A DNA stretch of 23,826 nt from Pelargonium cotyledonis. Taxonomy: Eukaryota > Streptophyta > Magnoliopsida > Geraniales > Geraniaceae. The notes below the pieces were generated by a model. The model made no database searches. It was not told the DNA's origin and saw only the letters and a program-made list of their open reading frames with translations. Every line of letters begins with the position of its first letter. The first letter of the stretch is position 1. The DNA is taken from NCBI GenBank assembly GCA_036897625.1, contig JAYMTA010000829.1:1-23826 (forward strand). The letters are read 5' to 3'. Positions 1 to 8,878 of the stretch are shown piece after piece. The translations under genes and the position numbers were made by a program.

Positions 1-900
1 GGCTAGCTAGGGTTAAACATATGTGAGCTCACATTATAAACATGGATGGTAACAAATAATTAGGTTAATTGATCACCACACACACATAAAATGCCTGCTT
101 ATATATTGGTACCTTCAATTGGTTTTCTTTTTGCCGTTTGGATGCATGTCAAATACATGATCTTATTTTCATATGTAACTATTTGGTAAATTTATTGTGA
201 GGAGTGAGGCCAACAAAAAAAAAGAGCAAAATTAAGGTTAGTGTTAGAAGAAGGGTCATCTTAATTAATTATAAACGATGATTGGAGATCAAATTCAAAA
301 TATATTGACGGCCTAGCCTTACTCCCAGAAAAATATGACTCGATCATAATATGTATACGTGTCTGTTTGTTTAGAGACGATGTGAATGCGGATTTTAAAA
401 TAATTTGTTCTCATTTGAAGATTTTTTAAACTTCTATTTTTGTCCCGTTCGAGTATACGATTCTCTTAATCACTCTAACTTTAAATTGGGAGTGGTAAGT
501 AAAAATCGATAAAAATGGAATAAAATCCTCATTCCTCGTTATGTGAGATATGTAAAAAAAAAAAAAACTATCTTCCATTTATGTGAAATGAAAAATCGTG
601 AATTAATTATTCAACTAAAACCAACAGGCTCAAATCTGCAACAAAAATTGGTGAGTCTCATTATCGCAAAATGGCTCCAAATGATAAAAATGGAGGGTGG
701 GAATTGGGCCAAGAGCAGGCCTATAAAGCCCAAATATACATAAAACACACAATCTCATGTCAACTCATTTAAAGCGAAAAAACAAACACTTACACCCTAC
801 TACGCCCTAATTGATTCACTTGTACCGACCCGATTATACGAGTTTTTATGGCTTTTAGCCTATTTCACCCATTAATATGGGAAAGTAGCCACAAATTGCT
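1..900. other. Gene-poor AT-rich intergenic DNA
   Basis: No supportable gene. The only ORF of note (543-743, +) begins in an A-rich run and has no recognisable protein features. The stretch has A/T homopolymers and plant-promoter-like GGCC/GCCC words around 708-732, but no gene start follows them. Confidence 0.6.
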
Positions 901-1021
901 TCAGTTAATATAACTGGCCCCCTCTTTATTTCATGTATTATATATTGGAGGGCTTAACGCCAATTGGAGTGGCGTTAAGGTGCTTAACGCCAAGATGAAT
1001 TCACGAAAAAAAATATTACTC

Positions 1022-1122
1022 ATTGACAACGGCTGCAACGGAAATGTAATTTGATTGTACCAAGTGACGCTCGGCTTTAGCCGCAGTCGGGAAAAAAAAT
1101 CCCGGAAGTTCAAAATTATTTA
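1022..1122 (+). repeat. Left arm of about 100-bp inverted repeat
   Basis: Read in reverse complement, this arm lines up over its whole length with 1981-2082. Shared blocks include TAAATAATTTTGAACT, a GAGCGTCACTTG block, and CCGTTGCAGCCGTTGTCAAT, interrupted by an A/T homopolymer of variable length. I estimate roughly 80% identity by eye. The two arms enclose the broken ORF at 1118-1747, which suggests the terminal or subterminal inverted repeats of a DNA transposon, possibly Mutator-like. I could not define the exact ends or a target-site duplication. Confidence 0.7.
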
Positions 1123-1747
1123 CACCAGTCTCACCATCACCAAAATCAACATCAATCATCTACGATGATTACTCAAACCAAACACAAAATATTACAAGTC
1201 CTCATATTCAACAACAAAATTATTAGCACCATTCTACTCAGGCGCAATTGCAACCTCGTCATGAGTGTAATTCGTCATCTTCAGTGTCCGACTCCCAACA
1301 TCAAGAAAATCCGGACTACATTCCTCATTATGACCCATACGCTCATATCACACCTACCTACTATACACCTACCATGCAACAATCAAATATGCATGTGAGT
1401 TCTTCAAGTCACCATATTCCAATACAACAAATTGATCCCTCGGGAGATGACTTCTTAAATGTGTTCGGGGTCAATCTTCCATATATTGACCAAACAAATA
1501 CATTACAACCATCCTCATCCTATCAATTCCCCCTTCATCATACATCAAATCCGAATTTGATTCTTACATGCAGACACCCTTTCAAAACACATCTACGCCA
1601 ATGCTCTCACAATATTTTCAATCGGAATCAGTTGAAGATACTGAGGATGACTCATCGGACCAACAATAACCAATGTATAATTTAAGGCGTGTTCGTCGTC
1701 CTAAACTTTGTAGTACGGGTAGTCATTTGAAAAATCAACACAACTAA
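1118..1747 (+). pseudogene. Broken C-terminal remnant, possibly of a plant-mobile-domain transposon protein
   Basis: One frame reads through about 1118-1550 as a Ser/Gln/His/Pro-rich low-complexity protein, broken by an in-frame TAG at 1224-1226. Near 1545-1555 the coding sense moves to another frame, which reads an acidic stretch (SVEDTEDDSSDQQ), then an in-frame TAA at 1667-1669, then YNLRRVRRPKLCSTGSHL ending at TAA 1745-1747. A low-complexity linker followed by an Arg-rich tail with a C-x-T-G-x-H-like motif resembles the C-terminus of plant mobile domain proteins (the MAIN-like and PP7 long-form group), which are often carried by Mutator-like elements. That is inference from tail style only: the diagnostic domain itself is absent. 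At least two stops and one frameshift argue against function. Confidence 0.4.
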
Positions 1748-1886
1748 TTTTGGCTATTGTTTCGTTTTTCTATCTTTTTGTAATATATTATGTTCATCAT
1801 TCATTTTTACATTTTTAAATAGTTATGGACAATAATGTTGTTTTCGTTGTCAATGCATGATTCCTAATTAAATTTTAACTACCGTT

Positions 1887-1958
1887 TTTTTTTTGCGGCT
1901 AAAACCGATGTCACTTGCTGTAATCAAATGTTGTTTACGATGTATCCGATGTCAATAA
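1887..1958 (+). repeat. Third, diverged copy of the arm sequence
   Basis: A T-run followed by GCGGCTAAAACCGATGTCACTTG, then AATCAAAT and GATGTCAATAAC, repeats the order of motifs in the right arm (1981-2082) in the same orientation, about 110 bp earlier. It is more diverged than the two main arms. This suggests a subterminal tandem repeat of the kind transposases bind, or a nested partial copy. Confidence 0.5.
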
Positions 1959-1980
1959 CTACATCACGTGGCATGACCTC

Positions 1981-2082
1981 TAAATAATTTTGAACTATCA
2001 AGTTTTTTTTTGTCCAGCTGCAGCTAAAATCGAGCGTCACTTGATACAACCAAATTACGTTTCCGTTGCAGCCGTTGTCAAT
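1981..2082 (-). repeat. Right arm of about 100-bp inverted repeat
   Basis: Partner of the arm at 1022-1122 in opposite orientation. Outside the arms a related word, GGCTTAACGC(C/T)AATT, occurs at about 951 and 2191 in direct orientation, and the left copy is part of a small palindrome (GGCGTTAAGGTGCTTAACGCC, about 971-991). The element may therefore extend to roughly 950-2205. Confidence 0.7.
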
Positions 2083-2218
2083 TAACCCCTCCAGCCCTGT
2101 AAAATCTTATTGAAATAAATCTTTGTGAATTCACTATATTTGCTATCAATAGAAAAAATATATATCGCCGGAGCTACTTGTCCCCGACAAGGCTTAACGC
2201 TAATTTGGAAAAGCATTG

Positions 2219-2328
2219 AATCATATATAATAAGCCAAGAAAAGCATAAGATGCAGCATTCATTGACCCCCAAGAAAAGCATAAGATGCTCATATTAATT
2301 TTTGTGTAGATTAATCATATATAATAAG
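2219..2328. repeat. Short direct repeats
   Basis: CCAAGAAAAGCATAAGATGC occurs exactly at 2235-2254 and again at 2270-2289, 35 bases apart. AATCATATATAATAAG occurs at 2219-2234 and again at about 2313-2328. The nested spacing suggests a local duplication by replication slippage or footprints of element excision. Confidence 0.75.
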
Positions 2329-2464
2329 TAGTATTCGTAAACATATGTGATTAATACATATTATTTGGTATTTCCACTAAACACATCATTATTGCTAAAT
2401 AGAAATTACTAATAGGCGAAGCAGTCCATGGTGGAATCAATGGGATGGACTAGGGAGAGAAAGA

Positions 2465-2815
2465 TTAGCTAGGAATAGCACACTTGTCTAGAAGTTGAGA
2501 GATGACTTCAGGATCGTCCGAAATGTCGCCATTAGTCAACGTGGCCCGGACACACTCGCACACGAACAACAGATCGCTCTGCCTCTTCACATTGTCATTT
2601 ATTCGTTTGAGACCCAAATCTTTAGACCGCTCATCGTCTCCTAAGGTGCTACTCAAGAACGGGAGGCACAACTCCACTTGGCGGATCACCAGCTCGCTTG
2701 GCGGGATAGTCCATGGTTCTGATGCTATTTCCGATGGTGTTGTTCTTATTGTAAGTGTTGGTGTTACTAGGAGAGCGGTTAAGAACACAATTAGTACTGC
2801 AAAAGTCGTCGTCAT
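2465..2815 (-). CDS. Small secreted protein, degenerate lipid-transfer-protein-like
   Basis: Intronless ORF of 116 aa from ATG 2815-2813, 46 bases downstream of a TATA box. Residues 1-22 form a hydrophobic signal peptide (TTTFAVLIVFLTALLVTPT), so the product probably enters the secretory pathway. The mature part has only four cysteines: C50 (in ELCLPFL), C86 and C88 (a CxC in FVCECV), and C112 (DKCAIPS). The spacings 36, 2 and 24 match cysteines 2, 5, 6 and 7 of type-1 nonspecific lipid transfer proteins, where C2-PxL and CxC are hallmarks. Cysteines 1, 3, 4 and 8 are missing: the place expected for C1 (residue 40) is a Ser codon AGC, one base from TGC, and the chain stops before C8. Lipid-cavity function is therefore doubtful. 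It could be a neofunctionalised secreted peptide or a decaying gene copy. The fold is inferred from spacing only. Confidence 0.5.
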   Translation of the reverse strand: MTTTFAVLIVFLTALLVTPTLTIRTTPSEIASEPWTIPPSELVIRQVELCLPFLSSTLGDDERSKDLGLKRINDNVKRQSDLLFVCECVRATLTNGDISDDPEVISQLLDKCAIPS

Positions 2816-2860
2816 TTGATTGATTTGATTGATAAATATAATTTTGATTGTGGAGGTTTA

Positions 2861-2869
2861 ATTTATATA
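2861..2869 (-). promoter_or_regulatory. TATA box of the LTP-like gene
   Basis: On the minus strand this reads TATATAAAT. It lies 46 bases upstream of the ATG at 2815, leaving a leader of roughly 15-20 bases if transcription starts about 30 bases downstream. A good match and correct spacing support the small ORF as a real transcribed gene. Confidence 0.55.
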
Positions 2870-3410
2870 CGAAAATGTCGTTAGAGTGATCATGCTAATC
2901 ATGTGACCTTATTTTGATGCCACTTCTATGCATGTATAGTACGTGAACTTGTTGTCCTTGTATAAAATGCGTCTAGAGATGTGGATGTTGTCGATTTTAC
3001 TTGTATAAATTTATGTTTTATCGTTACTTGTAGATGATTGAATACGAATAACTCTTCTAATACTGTAGTTTGGTAAAAGGAGATGCAGTACAAAACCTTT
3101 TCATCTGGTTTGAATAAGTAAGTTATATCCATAAATGTTCATATTAATTATATAACTTTTGATTGTGCACGTATCGAGCTCACCAATAAAATAAAAATGT
3201 GAGACTCGCACGTGAGAGAAGTGTTGAAGTGGGTATTGTCCTACATCGAAAAAATAAAAATAGAATGAGCTAAATATAAAAAGGCAAGTAAAACTCTACT
3301 AACAAGATTGATATGTTAGTAGTGAAAGCTCAAACTATTGTATGTAGTCTATTAGAACATTCAAATGCATGAGTCACACAAAAGGGACCCGTACCTCTAT
3401 TATTTTTTTT
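2870..3410. other. Intergenic DNA
   Basis: No gene seen. ORFs here are short and lack protein character. The stretch lies between the divergent LTP-like gene (-) and SDE2 (+) and presumably holds upstream control DNA for one or both. Confidence 0.5.
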
Positions 3411-3492
3411 GGGCGAATAGCTAATTGACAAATGGTAAGGCTTCACCTTTTGGGCAAATAGCTAATTGACAAGTGGAAATGAGTCACCTTTT
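3411..3492 (+). repeat. Two-unit 41-bp tandem repeat
   Basis: Unit 1 is 3411-3451 and unit 2 is 3452-3492. Both start GGGC(G/A)AATAGCTAATTGACAA and end TCACCTTTT, with a few substitutions between them. They are head-to-tail without a gap, about 400 bases upstream of the SDE2 start. Confidence 0.8.
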
Positions 3493-3876
3493 TTATAATA
3501 AAATTTAAACCAATAATATGTTAATCAAATGTGAAGCCCAAATCAAGAGCTCGGATACAAACTTAAGTGCATACCAGCTACAAAACCGAGCCCGGGCGTC
3601 CTGAGCCCTATCTCGAGATTCGACACGGCTCGTGTGGTATCTCCCCTTGTGTGATTCATTTGTCTGAGCGAGCCTTTTCGTTCGGGCTCGCCTTGTCTTT
3701 GTTGTCTCGGACATCAATCATCCTCCTCTTCCCGTCCAGCAGAGTCTTCCCAGCCGCATTCTCGGCCGCACCTATCAATACCTCTGAAACTACTCGCGAT
3801 ATCTACGTAAGAACTGCCACCGTGCGCCCACACCGCTAATCTTAGTTTGTATTCTTTGTTTTTAATCGATCTCCAC
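3493..3876 (+). promoter_or_regulatory. SDE2 upstream region with GC-rich palindrome
   Basis: More GC-rich than the surrounding intergenic DNA. A hairpin-forming pair, GCGAGCC and GGGCTCGC, lies at about 3667-3694, and AGCCCGGGC-type words occur near 3589-3597. ORFs on both strands here have no domain features and are probably chance readings of GC-rich promoter or leader DNA. No clear TATA box is seen, as is common for housekeeping plant genes. Confidence 0.4.
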
Positions 3877-3885
3877 AAACCCTAG
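3877..3885 (+). promoter_or_regulatory. Telo-box just upstream of SDE2 start
   Basis: AAACCCTAG lies two bases before the SDE2 ATG. Telo-boxes (AAACCCTA) are common near transcription and translation starts of plant genes for translation, replication and cell-cycle functions, which fits SDE2. Confidence 0.6.
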
Positions 3886-3886
3886 A

Positions 3887-6633
3887 ATGGAGTCTGATTC
3901 CGTTTCAAACAGTGTCAGGCTGCAACTCTTCCTGAAGCTTCTAGACGGCACAACCGCAACCCTTCGCTTCCCGACCCCACAAGTCTCCACCACCTGCCTC
4001 AAGCACCGCATCTTCGATCTCACCCGCATTCCCACCCACCGCCAGCGCCTCCTCGTCGGCGGATCTCAACTCCAAGACCACTCCGTCGTATCTGAACCCG
4101 AATGCACCGTTCACCTCCTCCTCCGCCTCATCGGCGGCAAGGGAGGGTTCGGGTCCCTTCTCCGTGGGGCCGCCACCAAGGCGGGCCAGAAGAAGACCAA
4201 CAATTTCGACGCCTGCCGCGACATGAGCGGACGGAGGCTGCGACACGTCAACGCCGAGAAGAGGCTGCAGGAGTGGAAGGCGGAGGAGGAGGGGAGGAAG
4301 CTGGAGAAGATTGCGGAGGATTTTATCAAGAAGAAGGCTAAGAAAGGGAAGAAGGGCGTCGGGGATGGGGAGGCCGAGAAGTATGTGGAGAAGTATAGAG
4401 AGGAATCGGCCAAGTGTGTTGCCAAGGTTGAGGAGTCTGTGAGGGAGGCCATGATGAGAGGCCAGAAGCGGAAGGCGGCAATGGCAAATCAACCCGGGGC
4501 AAAGAAGGTGAACATATGGTAAGTATGCTTTGGGTTTCATAAGCTCTCAATTTCTGTTTAAACCTTAGAAATGGGTTCAATGACATCTGTTATGATGATG
4601 CGTTGGTTAGATTAGAAACATACGAAAGGAGGACATATATGAGATTGGTGAACATGTACGGAGTCTTGAGTTTCAGGAGTTTTTACATTCTCTGTAGTTT
4701 GTCTTTGTATGTGTGCTTGTTTTAGAGTGTATACCTGCCTTAAGTCCTGGAGGATGAGAGGAAATGTTGACATAGAAATGTTTGAAGTGCTTGGAATTGT
4801 CATAATCAGCTCAACTATGCCTCGTGATTTTTTGATTGAGATAACATTAGGTAACTTGATTCGCTGATGCTATTGTCTTATGTCATTTGTTTTATATCTG
4901 AAAATGGTATATTTTTTAGGAAGGGGAAGAGAAAAATGGGTGAAACTGGTGATATGAATGAAGACAGCAGTGATGACGACGATGATGAAAAAGAGGAGGA
5001 TAATGAGAAGTCAGTTGTTTTAAATAATGGGAATAACCCAGATTCAGATAAGGAGAAGGAACGGAGTTCTGGTTCAGTTACTGGTGTGAAACAGGATGGA
5101 GAATCATCAGGTGGAGCTTCATGTGAGAGCGGTTCGGAGGAAGAGAAAGAGTTAGTTCTTCAGATCTCTGGTGGACAGGATTTGCATGATAAAGAGAATT
5201 GTCTGGTTCAACCTATGGTTGATATTGCTCAAAGTGAAACTGTACCTAGTTCAGAGGCTGCAGTGGTTTCTGGAACCGAACCAATTCTATCTGAAGCCTC
5301 ATGTCCTTCAAGTTCAGGAAATGGAGTAATTGTTGAAAATGAACCAATTCAATTTGAAGCCAATGGTTCTTCTGAGTCAAAGTTGGGAATCCAGGAAGAA
5401 GCAGTGCATGGGTACTCAAATACCACAGAGTTGGAGAAACCCCTGAATTTTGATGAATTTAATTCAGCAGTGGAGATGGAGGTAAGCTTCTATAGATCAA
5501 TACCTCATCCATAGTATTATATTTTTTTTGGTATTACTTGTAAAGAAAGTATGCTTTATTGTGTTTTAGTCTTCTCAAGTATCCTATTAAGGAAAAATGT
5601 GATGATATATTGGAGTAGACTTCTGTGTACAGTTATTGGGAGTTTTGGCATTTACTGGTATGTGGAAGTTTGAGCTTAAGGTGTGGAGCTGGGGTCTATT
5701 TTTAAAGACCTACTTACCAGTTTGTCAATTCTTTTCTCTCACTTTTAAAAGTTGGATTTAACATTTTTCTTTTTTTTCTATTTTCCATTTTTTAAGCACA
5801 TGTACACTCTGCTTGCTTAGATAGTGGCCAAAAATGTGTTGCTATGTTTCCAGACTTCTTTTGCTTCCTTTTTCCATTTCCTGAGTTTTCTTGAAATTGA
5901 GGTTACCGTTATCAAGTGTTGCATTCAGTTACGGTAAGGTGTGGCCGTGTGGGCCAACATCAACTTTTGTTTAACACATTCATATACCACCTTTCTCAAA
6001 TTGATAGGAGTGGCTGCTATGTATTGCATCTTTTTACCATTTTGAATATTAGACAAACAAATGAAATACGTTCTAGTTGGGAAGATTGACCAATAGAATA
6101 TCTACTGCTTAATCATCATTCCTTTAGCATTGTTTGGTATATTCATTCTCTCTTTTAGGAAAATGTGTCAGCGGTACAAAAAAGATAGTATATATTCACC
6201 TACTAACTCATGATGTTTATGTTTCTTCCCCTTTTTATGTTGTTTATCTATCATTTATTTGGGTTTGGAGTTGAATTTCTATGTTTTGTGGTACAAATGT
6301 TTTTTTTTCTCTTTTATTTCTGGTCATTAGAAAGTGTAAGATGAGTCTAAGCCACCAATTGCTTGGCTGAGACTCCTTGTTCTTTTTACTGAAAAGCAGA
6401 GCAGATGAATTACTCCATTCAATGAAGGGTTCTTTCAGTGTACCCTTGCTGATGTAAATTTTATTGCACTCTTATTACATTGACAGGCTCTTGGCATGGA
6501 TAGGTTAAAGTCTGAACTACAGAGGCTTGGGTTGAAATGCGGGGGCACTTTGAAGGAACGTGCTGCAAGACTTTTCCTGCTTAAATCTACCCCATTTGAT
6601 AAGCTTCCAAAGAAACTGCTTGCTAAGAAATGA
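3887..6633 (+). CDS. SDE2: SDE2 homolog: ubiquitin-fold splicing and replication-stress factor
   Basis: Exons 3887-4518, 4920-5481 and 6487-6633; introns GT-AG; 1341 nt, 446 aa. Residues 10-84 form a ubiquitin-like domain ([28 protein letters not shown]) ending in IGGKGGFGS at 82-90. The G84-K85 bond is the cut site at which deubiquitinases release the mature Lys-starting protein in yeast and human SDE2. Residues 88-215 match the conserved SDE2 core ([27 protein letters not shown]), with a basic coiled-coil-like stretch and Lys-rich patches across the first splice junction (probable nuclear targeting). Exon 2 is an acidic, Ser-rich disordered linker starting with a D/E run. Exon 3 encodes a SAP-like nucleic-acid-binding domain at 399-446 ([20 protein letters not shown]). 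Known roles of the family are selective intron splicing and heterochromatin silencing in fission yeast, and replication-fork protection in humans. Nuclear; plant role is inferred. Confidence 0.93.
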
Positions 6634-6790
6634 TCACTTACCGGCATGTAACTTAGCACTGAAGTTGACAAAAACTGTTATTGTTTAGTACCCAAGTGTG
6701 TCCATTGTGTATAGTTTGGAGCTTTTGTTCAGTTTTGTGATGAGTAGCCTGTACCGAATGATCTAAGATTCACAAGACTCTGAGCAGATC

Positions 6791-6796
6791 AATAAA
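6791..6796 (+). terminator. Probable polyadenylation signal of SDE2
   Basis: AATAAA lies 158 bases after the SDE2 stop codon, in a T/A-rich stretch. It is the only canonical hexamer between this stop and the convergent RING gene. Confidence 0.5.
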
Positions 6797-6898
6797 CTTA
6801 AAACATATTGTATCCTATTCCTTATTATTCTATTTGTGGCAAATAATGTGAAATAAGCATATGATGATCTTGCGCTCTAGGAAAAGAAATGTGCGTAG

Positions 6899-8460
6899 TT
6901 AAGTATCATGAGAAGGTGATGGTTTTGGTGAATTTCGGCAAACGGGACAAGTAACGTTCAATCGGAGCCATTCATCAATGCAATCTGCATGGAAGCAGTG
7001 TTTGCAGTCAGGAATACACCTGAGAGTCTCTTTGGTGCAATAATCAGACAAGCATATCGGGCAGGTGGTGTCGTTGAGTCCCGGGATGCGCCGGCTCTCT
7101 CCAAGTACCAACTTTGTGTAGGATTCAATGGTGGACTCGTCCAGACCAATTGTCTCAGAAATAGGTTCTGGTGGATCATTGTTCATGGCCATGTTACTGA
7201 CCTCAACTAATCTTCTGTCTCTCCGGTCTATGAAGCAAGCAAAACATGCAATCCCAAAAGTACCCAGAATAGCTGGCACAGCGACGGACAGAGCAATGAT
7301 TCTGAAAATGCGAGAACCTTTTGATTGACCTGAACATTAATCACATTAATCAAATCAATGCAACAATTATGAAGATTCCTCTAATTATATACTACAGACA
7401 GGATATAAGAACATAATGAAATTATATTCAAAATTCTTGTAACTGCAAATCAAGTACAGTGGTGTTTTGACTTTAGCCCGTTAAAGCTTGAAGCATTGCT
7501 GATGGAAAATAATATGCAGTTTCATTTGAGCCATACAATGACGTTTTTGCATTTTTTTTCATTAGTCAACGCTGTTTAATTTAATCCAAGTACCAAAACT
7601 TGTAACATCACGACCTTAGTTGGGTCAACTGCACTAAACTCGTATAATATTCACCACCATGGCGTTGACCCAAAATAAGGCATATCCAGCAATACCAATC
7701 CCTAATTGCCATTAACCAGTTTTGGTTTCTTGAAATGAACATTGCTAGATGATCATGAAATGTAATGGAAAATACCTGTTGAAGGGTTCAAGAAACAATG
7801 AGTTTCTTGATCATTGAGGAACCCACAAGTGCCACCTTGTGTTTCACAGTCTCTGCAATCAGGCTTGTACCATGACAACACAAGGTCGTCGTTGAGCTCA
7901 CTTGTAAATCCAACTTCGTACTCAACAGGCCAAGAAACAGGAACTGGCAATGTAGCGATGATCTCGCAGGACTCGGGCATGGACCGAGCCAAGCTCAAGG
8001 AAGAGGTAGCCAGAACCGAGATGGTGTCGTTGCTGAGGCAATCAATGGAGGCGAAGCGAGACTTGGTGACCTGAGTCGGGCAGGTGATGAAAGTGAAGTT
8101 TTGGCGAAAATCAGCAACAAATGGAGAGCCTGAGAGATTGAAGCTCCTCAGGAACCGCCTGGGGAGGCAATCGTCAGGGTCGTAGAGCTGTATCTGCTCC
8201 GTGAGATAGCTTATGTCACGGACCAAAAACTTTCCCGAGTTTGGAAGGTCTAGAGATGCTGTGCCCTGACCGCTGCAGCTCAGGTTGAATCCTCCCGGGT
8301 AGCCGCAGCTTTGGCCTTGTACTTGGAAGGGGAACCGGATGAAGATGTCATTGTCGGGGCAGGCAAAAACCGAGCAATCTTCTGCAGTTAGTGCTTGATG
8401 ATCAATGACCGAGGCTACGAGGGGGGAGAGGAAGAAAAGGAAGTGGAGGGCTCTAGCCAT
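6899..8460 (-). CDS. Receptor-type RING-H2 E3 ubiquitin ligase, ATL21/ATL22-like
   Basis: Exon 1 is 8460-7776 and exon 2 is 7329-6899 (donor CAG|GTATTT, acceptor TTCAG|GTCAA); 1116 nt, 371 aa. The start is the ATG at 8460-8458. Order of parts: a signal peptide (about 1-17, LHFLFFLSPLVASV); a cysteine-rich GUB_WAK galacturonan-binding-like domain (about 25-95, IRFPFQVQGQSCGYPGGF); a WAK-associated C-terminal region ending in WYKPDC-x2-C-x4-GGTCGF; one transmembrane helix at about 239-262; then a cytoplasmic RING-H2 at 318-359 (CPIC ... CKHCFHADC ... CPVC) with all eight zinc ligands and the Trp seen in ATL proteins, preceded by a GLD-like motif (PGLN). The layout predicts a plasma-membrane or endomembrane ligase with an outward wall-polysaccharide-binding domain. 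Substrates are unknown. It converges on SDE2; the two stop codons are 265 bases apart. Confidence 0.92.
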
Positions 8461-8878
8461 AGTTTTTGACAAGACTTGTTCCTGAATGATAGAGTGATCA
8501 TGATGAGGACTCCATTTAATTTAACTATCAGAATTTTGAAAGTCAAAAGTATATTCTTAGAATGTGGCCCATCAGCCTGTAATACCGTGAAGCCTCCATT
8601 AACTAGTCCTAGGAAGAGAAGGAAACTGGTATTGTTTGATCTGATCAACAAGTTCAATTTCATGTCCTGACTGGTATATAAAGATGTTCTAATTAGACTC
8701 ATTTACATAACACATGAATACTAGGAACTTAATTGGTACGAGAAAGACAAAACTATGTGACTTATATATCCTTAGTATTGTGAAGAACTAACTAATTGAC
8801 TTATGTATACCAAATCTATTATTTTGGTGTCGTAATATTAAAATTGCCCTATAATGTGTTGTAGCTGAGTAGAATGTA
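8461..8878. promoter_or_regulatory. Upstream region of the RING gene
   Basis: About 420 bases between the RING start and the F-box stop, both genes on the minus strand. It should contain the RING promoter and the F-box 3' UTR. No clear TATA box is seen in minus orientation; ORFs here are short and featureless. Confidence 0.4.

Noticed and set aside
360-545. Possible MITE in the left end
   Set aside because: Some GAATG/CATTC words are present but no convincing terminal inverted repeat or target duplication could be matched.
931-1113. Minus-strand ORF of 60 aa
   Set aside because: Falls in the left inverted-repeat arm and has no protein features.
2502-2819. Plus-strand ORF of 105 aa
   Set aside because: Antisense shadow of the LTP-like gene, which has the signal peptide, cysteine pattern and TATA box.
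3505-3839. Overlapping ORFs on both strands upstream of SDE2
   Set aside because: No signal, domain or splice logic; they arise from GC-rich promoter or leader DNA.
3941-4540. Minus-strand ORF of 199 aa
   Set aside because: Mirror of the GC-rich, strongly conserved SDE2 first exon; Leu/Pro-rich with no domain.
8461-8472. Extension of the RING protein by four residues upstream of 8460
   Set aside because: The extended frame starts with TTG, not ATG. The first ATG in frame is at 8460-8458 and gives a good signal peptide.
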